Shown here: in pieces, positions 22,024 to 31,081 of the stretch
Layout of the letters: every line of letters begins with the position of its first letter
How positions within the stretch are numbered: the stretch's first letter is position 1
Origin: an uncultured Lachnospiraceae bacterium
Lineage (GTDB): Bacteria; Bacillota; Clostridia; Lachnospirales; Lachnospiraceae
Assembly (NCBI GenBank): GCA_910577675.1
Contig: CAJTOR010000044.1
Coordinates: 168-31,265 of the forward strand
Direction: 5' to 3'
DNA: 31,098 nucleotides
Translations under genes and position numbers: made by a program
The notes under the pieces: generated by a model
What the model saw: only the letters and a program-made list of their open reading frames with translations
Told to the model about the DNA's origin: nothing
Database searches by the model: none

Positions 22024-25000
22024 ATGTACCATTGCTGTGTTCATTTTTATTTGATCGGTGATATGAACCATAAGGACGACCTGTTTGGGACAATTAAGAA
22101 AATGTCCCCGCTCGAACACTTTTCCCACCAGTTTTGTGAGGGCAGCATTCCGGACGCGGATATGGCGGCGGAGGCGGACGCTATTTTTGTGGACTTGCGG
22201 GGAATGGATGTGGAGGGGACGATGGGTTCCCTGATTGCGGCAAAACGGCAGGATGCGCAGTTGGTCTTGTTTGCGGAAAAAGGGCAGGTTGCCAAGCTTT
22301 CCGGCTATTTGGATGGGATCACGGATATATGGGTCTTGCCAGTGTCGGGGGAGGAGTTTGCGTTTCGGTTCCTAAGATGGCAGCAGAGCCTGAAAAAGGA
22401 TCGGGATTACAGACAGACCTCCCATTTTTTGGAAACAGCGATTAACAGTGTGCCGAACCTGGTCTGGTTTAAGGACAAAAACGGGATTCATGAGAAGGTA
22501 AACGACAGTTTTTGCAGGACGGTAAACAAGCCAAAAGAGGTAGTCGAGGGCAGGGGGCATGCTTTTATCTGGGATGTGGAGGAGGATGATCCTGCATGTA
22601 TCGAGTCCGAGCGCGAGGTAATGGAAACGGGAAGAACCTGCGTGTCCGAGGAAACGATCCAGACGGGCGAGGGGACGAAGCTTCTCACTACATATAAGTC
22701 GCCCCTCTATGATTTTGATGGCAATGTTATGGGGACGGTTGGCGTTGCCATCGATATTACCAGGGAGCGGGCGTTCGAGCAGGAGATTATGAAAAAGACC
22801 CGCACGCTGGAAAAGGTTTTTACTTCCATCGACTGTGGAATCCTCTGCCATTCATTAGATGGTTCGCGCATTCTTAGTGTGAATGGGGCGGCGTTAAAGA
22901 TTCTTGGTTATGACTCCAGGGAGGAACTTGAAGCAGCAGGTTTTAATATGGTTGCAAATTCGGTTTTGGTAGAGGATAAGGACAGATTAAAAAGCCGTAT
23001 GCAGACACTTGAGAAGGAGGGCGACAGTGTCAGTACGGAGTATTCCGTAAAACATAAGAACGGGGAAGTCCTTCATGTTATGGGGAATATCAAGCTGCTG
23101 AAGGAAGATGGGGAACTTTTTTATCAGCGGTTCCTTCTCGATTGTACAGAACAGAAAAAGCAGGAGCGGAAAAATGAGCGCCGTCAGATGGAGCTTGTCC
23201 AGGCGCTCAGCATCGATTTTAATCTGGTATGTTATTTTAATCTCGATACTGGAACAGGGAATACTCTGCGCGTCAACGAGTGCCATAACGATATGTTGAA
23301 GCCTATATTTGCACAGGTGGGTGATTTTGACCTGGAAGAAAAAATGGACAGGTATATAGAGAACTGCGTGTATGAGGAAGACCGCAAATTGCTGCGGGAA
23401 TGCTGTTCGAGGGAATGGTTGGCGAAAGAACTTACTGAAAAGAATATATGTTATATAAATTACCGGACAAATTGTGATGGCGAATTGCGATATTTCCAGA
23501 TGAAGGCGGTGCGCACCGGAAATTGGGAAAAGCGGCGCGGAGCGGTGCTTGGTTTTCGCAGTGTGGATGATGAAACAAGGAGTGAGATGGAAAAGAAAAG
23601 TATATTGGAAGGTGCCCTGATGCAGGCGAACCGCGCGAGCAAGGCAAAGAGTATTTTCCTTTCCAATATGTCCCATGATATCAGGACACCGATGAATGCG
23701 ATCGTCGGTTTTACAACCCTTGCCATCAACCATATCGACAGCCGTGACCAGGTGGAGGAATATTTAAAGAAGATTATGTCATCGGGGAACCATCTGCTCA
23801 GCCTGATTAATGATGTGCTTGATATGAGCCGGATTGAGAGCGGAAAGATGCACTTGGAAGAAAAGCCGTGCAGCCTGCCGGAGATTTTGCATGGGCTTCA
23901 GAATATTATCCAGGGGGATGTCAATGCGAAGCAGCTTGAATTTTATGTGGACACCATCGATGTCTTCGATGAGGAGATATATTGTGATAAGCTGCGATTG
24001 AACCAGGTATTGCTCAACCTTTTGAGCAACGCGGTCAAATATACGATGACGGGCGGCACGATTTCGTTCCGGATTACTGAGAAGGCGGGAGCGCCGGAGG
24101 GTTTTGCGTATTACGAATTCCATATACGGGATACGGGGATTGGCATGAGCGAGGAGTTTGTCGCCCATATTTTCGAGCCTTTTGAGAGGGAGCGCAATTC
24201 CACGATCAGCGGGATACAGGGGACGGGACTCGGAATGGCAATCACCAAAAATATTGTGGATATGATGAATGGTGTGATTGAGGTTAAGAGTACGCTCAAT
24301 GTTGGGACGGAGTGCAAGGTATCGTTTATGTTCCGATTGAATACGGAGGAGAGGAAACCGGTCGAACTTCTGGAGTTTAAGAACTGTCATGCCCTGGTGG
24401 TGGATGATGATTTTAATACCTGTGACAGTGTGTCCTACATGCTTCAGCAGATCGGTATGCGCGCAGAATGGACACTCTCGGGCAAGGAGGCAGTACTTCG
24501 CACGAGACAGGCTCTGACTCGCAAGGATGATTATGATGTGTATATTGTTGACTGGCTCCTGCCGGATGTGAACGGGATTGAGGTGGTTCGGAGGATACGC
24601 CGGGAAACAGGCGGGAATGTACCTGTGATTGTGCTGACTGCATATGACTGGTCGGATATTGAGGATGAGGCAAGGGAAGCAGGTGTTTCCGCGTTTTGCA
24701 GCAAGCCCCTGTTTTTATCGGAGCTTAGGAGTTGCCTGAATTCCCTAGTAAACAATTACGATTCAGGGAAAGAATATAAGCGCAGGGCAAAGAGGGATCA
24801 TACGGAGCGTATCCTGCTTGCGGAGGATAATGTGTTAAACCAGGAAATCGCTGTTGAGCTCCTGAGCGAGGAAGGTTTTCAGGTTGAGGTGGCGGACAAT
24901 GGGCAGATGGCAGTGGAAATGCTGGAAAAATCTGATCCGGGATATTACCAGCTTGTATTGATGGATGTCCAGATGCCGGTGCTAGACGGCTATGGCGCGG

Positions 25001-25179
25001 CGCGCAAAATCCGCAGTTTTGGGAATAAGGAGCTTGCTTCCATCCCTATTTTTGCGATGACGGCAAATGCTTTTGAGGAGGATAAACAGGAGGCGTTGCA
25101 CAATGGTATGAACGGGCATATTGCGAAGCCGATCGATGTGAAGAAACTGATTTCGACGCTGGATCGGGTGCTCGGATAA
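22024..25179 (+). CDS. Cytoplasmic hybrid histidine kinase: PAS repeats, HK, two receivers
   Basis: This 1051-residue protein has no membrane helix. The N-terminal ~120 residues look like a receiver-type fold without the phospho-Asp set. PAS domains follow at about 135-250 (NSVPNLVWFKDKNGIHEKVN) and about 260-380 (VFTSIDCGILCHSLDGSRIL), with a third PAS-like region at about 390-515. HisKA has His551 in NMSHDIRTPMNAIVGF; the ATPase domain has NAVKYT, DTGIGM and GTGLGMAI. REC1 carries Asp843 in YIVDWLLPDVNG and REC2 carries Asp981 in VLMDVQMPVLDGY. There is no HPt, so the phosphate must go to a separate HPt protein or stay on the receivers. The ATG at 22024 is chosen because GGAGGAG lies six bases upstream; the GTG at 22009 would overlap that site. 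Confidence 0.92.
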   Translation: MYHCCVHFYLIGDMNHKDDLFGTIKKMSPLEHFSHQFCEGSIPDADMAAEADAIFVDLRGMDVEGTMGSLIAAKRQDAQLVLFAEKGQVAKLSGYLDGITDIWVLPVSGEEFAFRFLRWQQSLKKDRDYRQTSHFLETAINSVPNLVWFKDKNGIHEKVNDSFCRTVNKPKEVVEGRGHAFIWDVEEDDPACIESEREVMETGRTCVSEETIQTGEGTKLLTTYKSPLYDFDGNVMGTVGVAIDITRERAFEQEIMKKTRTLEKVFTSIDCGILCHSLDGSRILSVNGAALKILGYDSREELEAAGFNMVANSVLVEDKDRLKSRMQTLEKEGDSVSTEYSVKHKNGEVLHVMGNIKLLKEDGELFYQRFLLDCTEQKKQERKNERRQMELVQALSIDFNLVCYFNLDTGTGNTLRVNECHNDMLKPIFAQVGDFDLEEKMDRYIENCVYEEDRKLLRECCSREWLAKELTEKNICYINYRTNCDGELRYFQMKAVRTGNWEKRRGAVLGFRSVDDETRSEMEKKSILEGALMQANRASKAKSIFLSNMSHDIRTPMNAIVGFTTLAINHIDSRDQVEEYLKKIMSSGNHLLSLINDVLDMSRIESGKMHLEEKPCSLPEILHGLQNIIQGDVNAKQLEFYVDTIDVFDEEIYCDKLRLNQVLLNLLSNAVKYTMTGGTISFRITEKAGAPEGFAYYEFHIRDTGIGMSEEFVAHIFEPFERERNSTISGIQGTGLGMAITKNIVDMMNGVIEVKSTLNVGTECKVSFMFRLNTEERKPVELLEFKNCHALVVDDDFNTCDSVSYMLQQIGMRAEWTLSGKEAVLRTRQALTRKDDYDVYIVDWLLPDVNGIEVVRRIRRETGGNVPVIVLTAYDWSDIEDEAREAGVSAFCSKPLFLSELRSCLNSLVNNYDSGKEYKRRAKRDHTERILLAEDNVLNQEIAVELLSEEGFQVEVADNGQMAVEMLEKSDPGYYQLVLMDVQMPVLDGYGAARKIRSFGNKELASIPIFAMTANAFEEDKQEALHNGMNGHIAKPIDVKKLISTLDRVLG

Positions 25180-25250
25180 ATTACGTTTCTGCCGATTGTC
25201 AAAGTTGTATTAAGTGGGCAGTGTAAATTTTTTTAAGAAAGTGGGACGAG

Positions 25251-26297
25251 ATGAAAAAGGGATTGTTGAAACAAGTGTTTCTTGGGATTTTGATGCTTGG
25301 TATATTCCTCCTGATGAGTGGTGTTCTGATTACGGCGAATGCTGCCACCAAGAAACAGGGGGGAGCATCCCGCGAGGAATCAGTCGAGATTGAAGTAGGT
25401 GATATCCTGACTGGGACGGTAACCCCGGAGGATAAGGAACAGTGGTATAAATTTACAGCCGGGAAAGATGCAAATTATTGGTATCATTTTGAGTATCTGA
25501 CCACCGATGGGAAGAGCCATAGTGCCGAGGCAAGTTTTTATGATGAGGATATGACCAGTCTTACTGGACTTGCTGGTGGAATTGCGGACAGAAATGAAGA
25601 TTCATTAAAGTTGAGTCCATCCGGCACCTATTATATCTGTATCAAGTGTCATCCGTATCTGGGCAGTTCATCGTTTAAAATTGTTACGTCGAAAGCATTG
25701 GATGACGGCGCGGATACGATGGGGAAAGCGGATGTGGAGCTTATCAGTGGCAAGAAGTATGATTTTGCTCTTGAAAACCGGATGGATGAGGACTATTTTT
25801 ACTTTATTGCAGGGGATAAAACTTCTGAGATAAAGGTTGGGAATGATATCCAGAGGGGAATTATCTGGTATGTGTACGATGAGGAGAAGACAAAGCTTGG
25901 AGAGGGAATTGCAAAACAGGATGAAACCCGGAGTATAAAGGTAGATACCGAGGAAGGGAAGAAGTATTACGTCTGTGTTGTGCCGTATTTTGCCAACCTG
26001 TATCGGGATTCGAAGGAGCTTTCCGGGAATTATACTTTGAGTGTGGAAAGTGGCAACAAGCCGGACGATGGTATTATGTTTGCTGTCACTTTAAAGAAGG
26101 GGAGCACGTTGAAACTTGATGCATTTTTGCAGCCGTCGGGCGGCAAGGCTTCAAAAGCAACATGGAAATCCAGCAAGAAGTCGGTGGCGAAAGTGGATTC
26201 CAAGGGAAAAATCACGGCGGTAAAGAAAGGTTCGGCAGTGATTACCGTAACAGTTGGGGAATTGACAGAAAAGATCAGGGTGGATGTAACGAATTAA
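25251..26297 (+). CDS. Secreted protein with PPC-like regions and a C-terminal Big_2 domain
   Basis: A lipoprotein-free signal peptide (KK, hydrophobic core about 8-28, ANA cleavage at about 31) is followed by two beta-rich regions. The first (about 45-145) contains GDILTGTVTPEDKEQWYKFT, the second (about 155-262) contains KKYDFALENRMDEDYFYFIA. They resemble bacterial pre-peptidase C-terminal (PPC) domains. The C-terminus (about 270-347) is an Ig-like Big_2 domain: LKKGSTLKLDAFLQPSG, ATWKSSKKSVAKVDSKGKIT and AVKKGSAVITVTV. Such domains bind carbohydrate or cell-surface partners. There is no sortase motif. It lies 71 bases after the hybrid kinase and ends at a strong terminator, so it may be co-transcribed or separately controlled. 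The ribosome site is weak. Confidence 0.82.
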   Translation: MKKGLLKQVFLGILMLGIFLLMSGVLITANAATKKQGGASREESVEIEVGDILTGTVTPEDKEQWYKFTAGKDANYWYHFEYLTTDGKSHSAEASFYDEDMTSLTGLAGGIADRNEDSLKLSPSGTYYICIKCHPYLGSSSFKIVTSKALDDGADTMGKADVELISGKKYDFALENRMDEDYFYFIAGDKTSEIKVGNDIQRGIIWYVYDEEKTKLGEGIAKQDETRSIKVDTEEGKKYYVCVVPYFANLYRDSKELSGNYTLSVESGNKPDDGIMFAVTLKKGSTLKLDAFLQPSGGKASKATWKSSKKSVAKVDSKGKITAVKKGSAVITVTVGELTEKIRVDVTN

Positions 26298-26335
26298 GCC
26301 CCTGTAACATGGAAACTTTGTTGACGTAAAGTTTT

Positions 26336-26368
26336 ACGGGGTGCCGAAAGCCACGGCATCCCGTTTTT
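26336..26368 (+). terminator. Intrinsic terminator after the Big_2 protein
   Basis: ACGGGGTGCCG (26336-26346) pairs with CGGCATCCCGT (26354-26364) with one G-T pair, then TTTTT. Confidence 0.9.
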
Positions 26369-26673
26369 GTGTTTTGCCATGGGGGAGTCCGTATATAACA
26401 ACCAATCAGAAGGGGGCAGAGGGCTGTCGATAAGAATTTCCATAAAAGATATAAAAAAGGGTCGCAATTTCCAGGGGTATTATGGTATAATATCGTCAGA
26501 TATTTTACCGGTGCTGATTTTCTGTCCTGAGGAGGGCATGGTGTAGTATCAAAAAGGCGGTGTGGATGGGCGATGTTGTTAGTATTTAAGTTTAATTAAA
26601 GCTTGTCTGCACGGAAGTTTCTAGCCTGAAAAACAGGTAACATTTACTATGGGAGCTTCCGGAAGGAGAAATT
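26369..26673 (+). promoter_or_regulatory. Promoter and ~180-base leader of the 7TM hybrid kinase
   Basis: TGGTATAAT (26483-26491) is an extended -10 element within TATGGTATAATATCGTCAG, shared with the metK/HAMP kinase gap. No -35 is evident. The leader to the ATG contains CCTGAGGAGGGC and other short complementary stretches, but I cannot assign a riboswitch class. GGAAGGAG is the kinase ribosome site. No gene is supported in this interval. Confidence 0.5.
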
Positions 26674-29532
26674 ATGCATACATTTATGATTTTTGCACAG
26701 ATACTGGTATTGGTGCTGGTTTTTTCTGCACTGCTGCTGATCTTACATACTGATGTTACAAATATGCAGCAGATGATGGTATTCTTTCTGGTCTGTAGTC
26801 TGGTTCAGAACGCGGGTTATCTTTTGGAGCTTGCTTCAAAAGAACCCCAGGCGGCGCTGTGGGCAATTAAAATGCAGTATCTGGGTTCTGGCTGGGTAAT
26901 TTTGTTTTTTTTGCGGTTTATTTATTATTACTGCGGGGTCAGACTACCGCGCCCAGTGATACCCACGCTGGTTTTGGTCAATATGACGATTTTCGGGTTT
27001 GCATGGACGAGTGATAAGCATACCATGTTTTACCGGGCAAAAGAGTTTGTCACGGAGGCGGATGGCTATTCCCATTTCGTGTTCCAATATGGTTTTATGT
27101 ATTATATTTTTGCAGTTTTTTGCTGCGCTATTCCCTGTGCGATGGCTTTGTGGGCATTATTTCTGGCAGTGCGCAGGCATCCGGACAGGGAGGAAACAAT
27201 GCATTTCCGTCTTATCACGTTGCTTTGTCTGGTGCCGACAACTGTTTTAGCTCTTTACAGTTTTAAGGTTATTAAGGGATATGACCCCTGCCCGGGGACG
27301 TTAGCCATCACACTGTCTTTTATCGTGATTTTTGTGTGGGCGAAACAAAATTATGACCTGAGCCGTGTAGCGGCAAATACTGCGCTGGCGGAGATTGATG
27401 ACTGTGTGATTTTCTTGGATAATGAGCAGCGGATTACAGGATACAATCCGGCTGCCACTGGAATTTTCATCACGTTAAATCCGGGGAGTGTCGGTCAGCG
27501 CATCGAAGATCTGGACAATTTCCCGATGGATATTTTTGGGACGGAGGGTCCTTATGAATTCCAGCTTCACGGCGGATATTTTGAAGGGCATTTAAAGGTC
27601 ATATTCGACAGGAAGGGTACCCTGCGAGGTTATGTGCTGCTGGTGTTCGATATTACCAGGACTAAGAATTATATTGAAGAGATCAAGGAAATGCGCGAGC
27701 GGGCTGAGGAGGCGAATTCAGTCAAGGGTGAATTCCTTGCAAATATGTCACATGAGATACGGACACCGATGAATGCGATTATGGGATTGAGCGATCTTTT
27801 AAAGGAGGAATCTAAGGGGAAAAAGATTTTTAATTATGCCTGCGATATTAAAGCTGCATCGCAGAACCTTTTAGCTATCCTGGACAATATCCTTAATATT
27901 TCTAAAGTTAAGGACGGGAAGATGGAATTGGTTGAGAATGCATATTATATTAAGAAACTGGTGCATGAAGTGACCGTGATGATGCAGATGGCGGCGAAAC
28001 AGCAGGGGCTTGAAATGCGCTGTGAGATTGTGGATACAGTACCTTGCAAATTCTATGGGGATGATGGAAGTATAAGGCAGATCCTGGTTAATGTGCTTAA
28101 CAATGCAATTAAGTTCACACGGGAGGGTTATGTACAACTTACCGTGGACGGGAGTTATACTACGTCCGGCATGTGGAATTTGGTATTTCGGGTGGAAGAT
28201 ACGGGTATTGGTATCAAAAAGGAAGATATGGAGAAAATCTTCGAGAGCTTTATCCAGGTGGATTCCAAAAATAACCGCAATGTGGGCGGGACGGGGCTGG
28301 GACTTTCAATTTCAAGGAAGTTGGCAGAGCTGATGAAGGGTAAGATTGAGGTGGAGAGTGTTTATGGGGAGGGAAGTACTTTTACCATCACACTTTTGCA
28401 GCAGGTGCTGGATAAGCGGACAGTAGCAGAGCAGGAGGAGGAACCGGAAATGGAACAGGAAGACGAGATGAGGATGTTTACCGCACCGGATTATAAGATT
28501 TTGGTGGTTGATGATAATCTGATCAACCGACAGGTGGCGGTCGGGATGCTCAAACCTTATGGTGTCCAGCTCGCGAAGGCGGAGAGTGGACCGGAGGCGA
28601 TTGAACTGGTGAAGAATGAGCGGTTTGATTTGATTTTCATGGATCATATGATGCCGGATATGGACGGGGTGGAAACCACAAAGATCCTGCGCGCGGATTG
28701 CGGTGAGAACGGAAGTACACCGATTGTTGTTGCGCTTACGGCAAATGTGATGCCGGGTGTTAAGGAAATGTTTATGGCAAATGGTTTCCAGGATTTCCTC
28801 GCCAAGCCAGTTGACCGGGAACCAATGTATCGAATGCTTGACAAATGGATACCGGATGAGCGGAAAGTTTATGCAGATTCGGAGGAAAGTCAGGCGGAGG
28901 AGGAACCTGCCAGCGAAAAAGATTTTTCGGATATTGTCATGGACAGCATTGACATAAAGAAGGTAATGGAGTATCATACCGGTACAGTGGATGATTATCT
29001 GGAGCTGCTCCAGCTCTTTTACATGGATGGTCTGAAAAAGACAAAATATCTGCAAGAACTCTTGGAATGTGAAGATATGAAGAATTACCGCATTGAAGTT
29101 CACGCCCTGAAAAGTGCATCTGCCAATATCGGTGCAATGGTGCTGTCCGGAAAGGCTAAAATCCAGGAGGATGCGGCTGCGGCACAGGATGTTGAAACAG
29201 TGCGCGCAACCTATGCAGAACTGATGGAGTTATACAAAAAGCTTCTTGATGAGATCAAGGAGCTGCTTGGAAAGAAGGGACGTTTTGGGGCGGAGGATGA
29301 TACTGACAAACCGGAGATCGCGGTGGATGCGATGCAGGGGGGGATCAGGGAAGCCCTGGAGTTTGTGGAGCGCTTCAAAACGAAACTTTGTGCGGAGAAG
29401 GTCGAGTGGCTGATGGGACATAAGCTGCCATCAGAGATCAGGGAACAGCTTGCGGAGATTCGGACGAAGCTAAAGATGTATGAGGATGATGATGCGGAGG
29501 ATATGCTGCGCAGCATGGTAGAAAATTTTTGA
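26674..29532 (+). CDS. 7TM hybrid histidine kinase with PAS, REC and HPt domains
   Basis: The N-terminus has seven membrane helices (about 5-225) like the HisKA_7TM sensor family. A PAS-like domain follows (about 232-330; EIDDCVIFLDNEQRITGYNP). HisKA carries His360 in NMSHEIRTPMNAIMGL. The ATPase domain has NAIKFT (477-482), DTGIGI (509-514) and GGTGLGLSI. The receiver (about 607-725) has phospho-Asp657 in IFMDHMMPDMDG and Lys711. The HPt domain has His810 in EVHALKSAS. An unusual extra C-terminal tail (about 888-952) ends KMYEDDDAEDMLRSMVENF and resembles segments of the next protein. The chain can relay phosphate His-Asp-His and likely passes it to the REC protein that starts 35 bases downstream. 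Confidence 0.94.
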   Translation: MHTFMIFAQILVLVLVFSALLLILHTDVTNMQQMMVFFLVCSLVQNAGYLLELASKEPQAALWAIKMQYLGSGWVILFFLRFIYYYCGVRLPRPVIPTLVLVNMTIFGFAWTSDKHTMFYRAKEFVTEADGYSHFVFQYGFMYYIFAVFCCAIPCAMALWALFLAVRRHPDREETMHFRLITLLCLVPTTVLALYSFKVIKGYDPCPGTLAITLSFIVIFVWAKQNYDLSRVAANTALAEIDDCVIFLDNEQRITGYNPAATGIFITLNPGSVGQRIEDLDNFPMDIFGTEGPYEFQLHGGYFEGHLKVIFDRKGTLRGYVLLVFDITRTKNYIEEIKEMRERAEEANSVKGEFLANMSHEIRTPMNAIMGLSDLLKEESKGKKIFNYACDIKAASQNLLAILDNILNISKVKDGKMELVENAYYIKKLVHEVTVMMQMAAKQQGLEMRCEIVDTVPCKFYGDDGSIRQILVNVLNNAIKFTREGYVQLTVDGSYTTSGMWNLVFRVEDTGIGIKKEDMEKIFESFIQVDSKNNRNVGGTGLGLSISRKLAELMKGKIEVESVYGEGSTFTITLLQQVLDKRTVAEQEEEPEMEQEDEMRMFTAPDYKILVVDDNLINRQVAVGMLKPYGVQLAKAESGPEAIELVKNERFDLIFMDHMMPDMDGVETTKILRADCGENGSTPIVVALTANVMPGVKEMFMANGFQDFLAKPVDREPMYRMLDKWIPDERKVYADSEESQAEEEPASEKDFSDIVMDSIDIKKVMEYHTGTVDDYLELLQLFYMDGLKKTKYLQELLECEDMKNYRIEVHALKSASANIGAMVLSGKAKIQEDAAAAQDVETVRATYAELMELYKKLLDEIKELLGKKGRFGAEDDTDKPEIAVDAMQGGIREALEFVERFKTKLCAEKVEWLMGHKLPSEIREQLAEIRTKLKMYEDDDAEDMLRSMVENF

Positions 29533-29567
29533 TGAGGAGTTTATAATAGAAAGAAAGGTGGACTGAA

Positions 29568-30452
29568 ATGGAAAAATTAAGGATTCTGGCAGTGGATGAC
29601 AATATGGTAAATCTTGCGAGCCTTGAGCAGGAACTGAAGGATGAATATGAGGTTATTCCGGTAAGTTCCGGCAAGCGCGCGATTAAATTTCTTTATATTG
29701 AGAAGGTTGATTTGATCCTTTTGGATGTGCAGATGCCGATAATGGATGGGATTGAAACATTGCGTGAAATCCGCACGCAGGAGAACGGCATCACAGTTCC
29801 GGTTATTCTTCTAACAGCCAAGAAGGATAAGGAAACGGTGATTGAGGGTTCGAAGCTTGGTATTATGGATTATATTGTTAAGCCTGTCAATTCGGATGAA
29901 CTGCACGAGCGTGTTAAGCGCGCGTTAAAGCGCCGCGGGGTGCTTCCGATGGAGGGCGATGAACTTTACCGCCTGGTTAAGGATGTACTTGCCAGTATAC
30001 AGGGCGGGAAATTGAAAGCGGCTGTTATGAAAATTGATGAGATCATGGGTTACCAGATTGACGAGGCGGTGTCCGGGCGTGTACATGCGGCGAAAGTGAA
30101 ATTGCAGTCGAATGACCTGCCGGGTGGGGAAAGCATGATTCAGCGGGTGTTAAAGATGATGGAGCGCGATTCAGGCATCGGTGCGGGAACAGAGAAACCT
30201 ACTATCAGCCTCGGTGAACTGAATTCCAGAATTCTGTATATTCTGGATGATTTAAAGAATTTTGATATCAAGGAGGCGCTTGATAAAATTGATAATCTGA
30301 TGCGTTATTCCATTCCGCAGAATCTTCTAGAGTCGTGCCAGAAGGCGCAGGAACGTCTTGAGGCATATGATGATGATGAGGCAGAGAAATTGATGCAGGA
30401 TGCCCTCAAAAGCCTGGGGGCGGATCCGGGACTCTTTCGCCAGCAGCGATAG
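29568..30452 (+). CDS. Stand-alone response regulator with tandem helical modules
   Basis: The 294-residue protein has an N-terminal receiver with acidic pair Asp10-Asp11, phospho-Asp53 in LILLDVQMPIMDG and Lys105 in IVKPV. There is no DNA-binding, GGDEF or other known output domain. Residues about 132-197 and 221-285 form two helical segments with the same pattern (for example MKIDEIMGYQID and DKIDNLMRYSIP, then a region ending in YDDDEAEKLMQDAL). They match the C-terminal tail of the kinase upstream. It is the likely terminal phosphate acceptor of that kinase, perhaps acting through protein contacts. AAAGGTGG precedes the ATG. It ends at the terminator at 30503. Confidence 0.9.
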   Translation: MEKLRILAVDDNMVNLASLEQELKDEYEVIPVSSGKRAIKFLYIEKVDLILLDVQMPIMDGIETLREIRTQENGITVPVILLTAKKDKETVIEGSKLGIMDYIVKPVNSDELHERVKRALKRRGVLPMEGDELYRLVKDVLASIQGGKLKAAVMKIDEIMGYQIDEAVSGRVHAAKVKLQSNDLPGGESMIQRVLKMMERDSGIGAGTEKPTISLGELNSRILYILDDLKNFDIKEALDKIDNLMRYSIPQNLLESCQKAQERLEAYDDDEAEKLMQDALKSLGADPGLFRQQR

Positions 30453-30502
30453 GTATGTCTGGCGGGAAGAATATGGTATTGGTTATTTAGAATTGATAAA
30501 AA

Positions 30503-30537
30503 GCCGGGACTTTTTTGTATCAGTCCCGGCATCTTTT
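30503..30537. terminator. Bidirectional terminator between the REC gene and the small orphan gene
   Basis: GCCGGGAC (30503-30510) pairs with GTCCCGGC (30523-30530). It has T's on the right and A's on the left, so it can serve both convergent genes. Confidence 0.92.
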
Positions 30538-30756
30538 TTAGAAAAGTTTTTTGATAGCATCGAATGTATCGGAAATTTTGTCAGCGGTTATTTTTGTTTT
30601 TACCCCGTCCACCACTTTATTGATGATGTCGTCCGGCAGGTCGATACCAAGCACTTTTTCCACGGCTTTGACCGGCTCCGTCTGGAACTGGGTGAGAAGG
30701 CTCTTGTCCTTTGTAACGGTTTCTACAACTTTTTCAATCTGAGCTTTAATGTCCAT
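30538..30756 (-). CDS. Small orphan helical protein (72 aa)
   Basis: It reads MDIKAQIEKVVETVTKDKSL and continues LLTQFQTEPVKAVEKVLGID, LPDDIINKVVDGVKTKITAD. It is charged and helical, with no membrane segment or catalytic motif. The KDxxLLxxFQxxPVKAVExxxGxxLPDD pattern is of a kind I recall in small clostridial proteins and is loosely reminiscent of Nif11-type leader domains. There is no core peptide or maturation enzyme here, so a RiPP role is not supported. AGAGAGG-type purines precede the ATG. It has its own promoter at 30881-30909. Confidence 0.75.
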   Translation of the reverse strand: MDIKAQIEKVVETVTKDKSLLTQFQTEPVKAVEKVLGIDLPDDIINKVVDGVKTKITADKISDTFDAIKKLF

Positions 30757-30880
30757 GATTTCTACCTCTCTTCTATTTTTTGTGGAACCGCAAGCAGGTT
30801 TGGATTTTTCTGGGTAAATTTTACATTTTTAGTAAAACAAGATTTCCCAGGTAAGCGGCTCTAATAAATTTTATGTATTT

Positions 30881-30909
30881 ATGATACAATAAACACAATA
30901 TAAAGTCAA
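30881..30909 (-). promoter_or_regulatory. Promoter of the 72 aa gene
   Basis: On the minus strand TTGACT (complement of 30904-30909), 17 bases, TATCAT (complement of 30881-30886). This leaves a leader of about 120 bases before the start codon. Confidence 0.75.
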
Positions 30910-30936
30910 GAAAAAGGAAAATTTTTTTAAAAAGTA

Positions 30937-30965
30937 TTGACAAGTATTCTTTTTAATGGTAATAT
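30937..30965 (+). promoter_or_regulatory. Promoter of tRNA-Leu
   Basis: TTGACA (30937-30942), 17 bases, TAATAT (30960-30965), ending 17 bases before the tRNA. It is divergent from the 72 aa gene promoter. Confidence 0.8.
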
Positions 30966-30982
30966 AAATAAGCATTGTTTTT

Positions 30983-31066
30983 GCAGTTGTGGCGGAATTG
31001 GCATACGCGCATGATTCAGGTTCATGTCCACTTACGTGGGTGTGGGTTCAAGTCCCATCAACTGCA
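30983..31066 (+). tRNA. tRNA-Leu, anticodon CAG
   Basis: The acceptor stem GCAGTTG (30983-30989) pairs with CAACTGC (31059-31065), with discriminator A at 31066. The anticodon arm is CATGA-TTCAGGT-TCATG, giving CAG, which reads CTG codons. A long variable arm (CCAC...GTGG) marks it as class II, and GTGGGTTCAAGTCCCAT is the T arm. CCA is not encoded (CTGG follows). Confidence 0.95.
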
Positions 31067-31081
31067 CTGGAAACCTTGAAG

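Noticed and set aside
22987..23733. 248-codon minus-strand frame inside the PAS hybrid kinase, and similar ones at 28312-29103 and 16455-17033
   Set aside because: Antisense shadows of well-supported kinase genes; no ribosome site and no family resemblance.
30538..30756. RiPP precursor (Nif11-like) cluster
   Set aside because: Only a loose sequence resemblance; there is no Gly-Gly/core peptide and no modification enzyme or exporter nearby.
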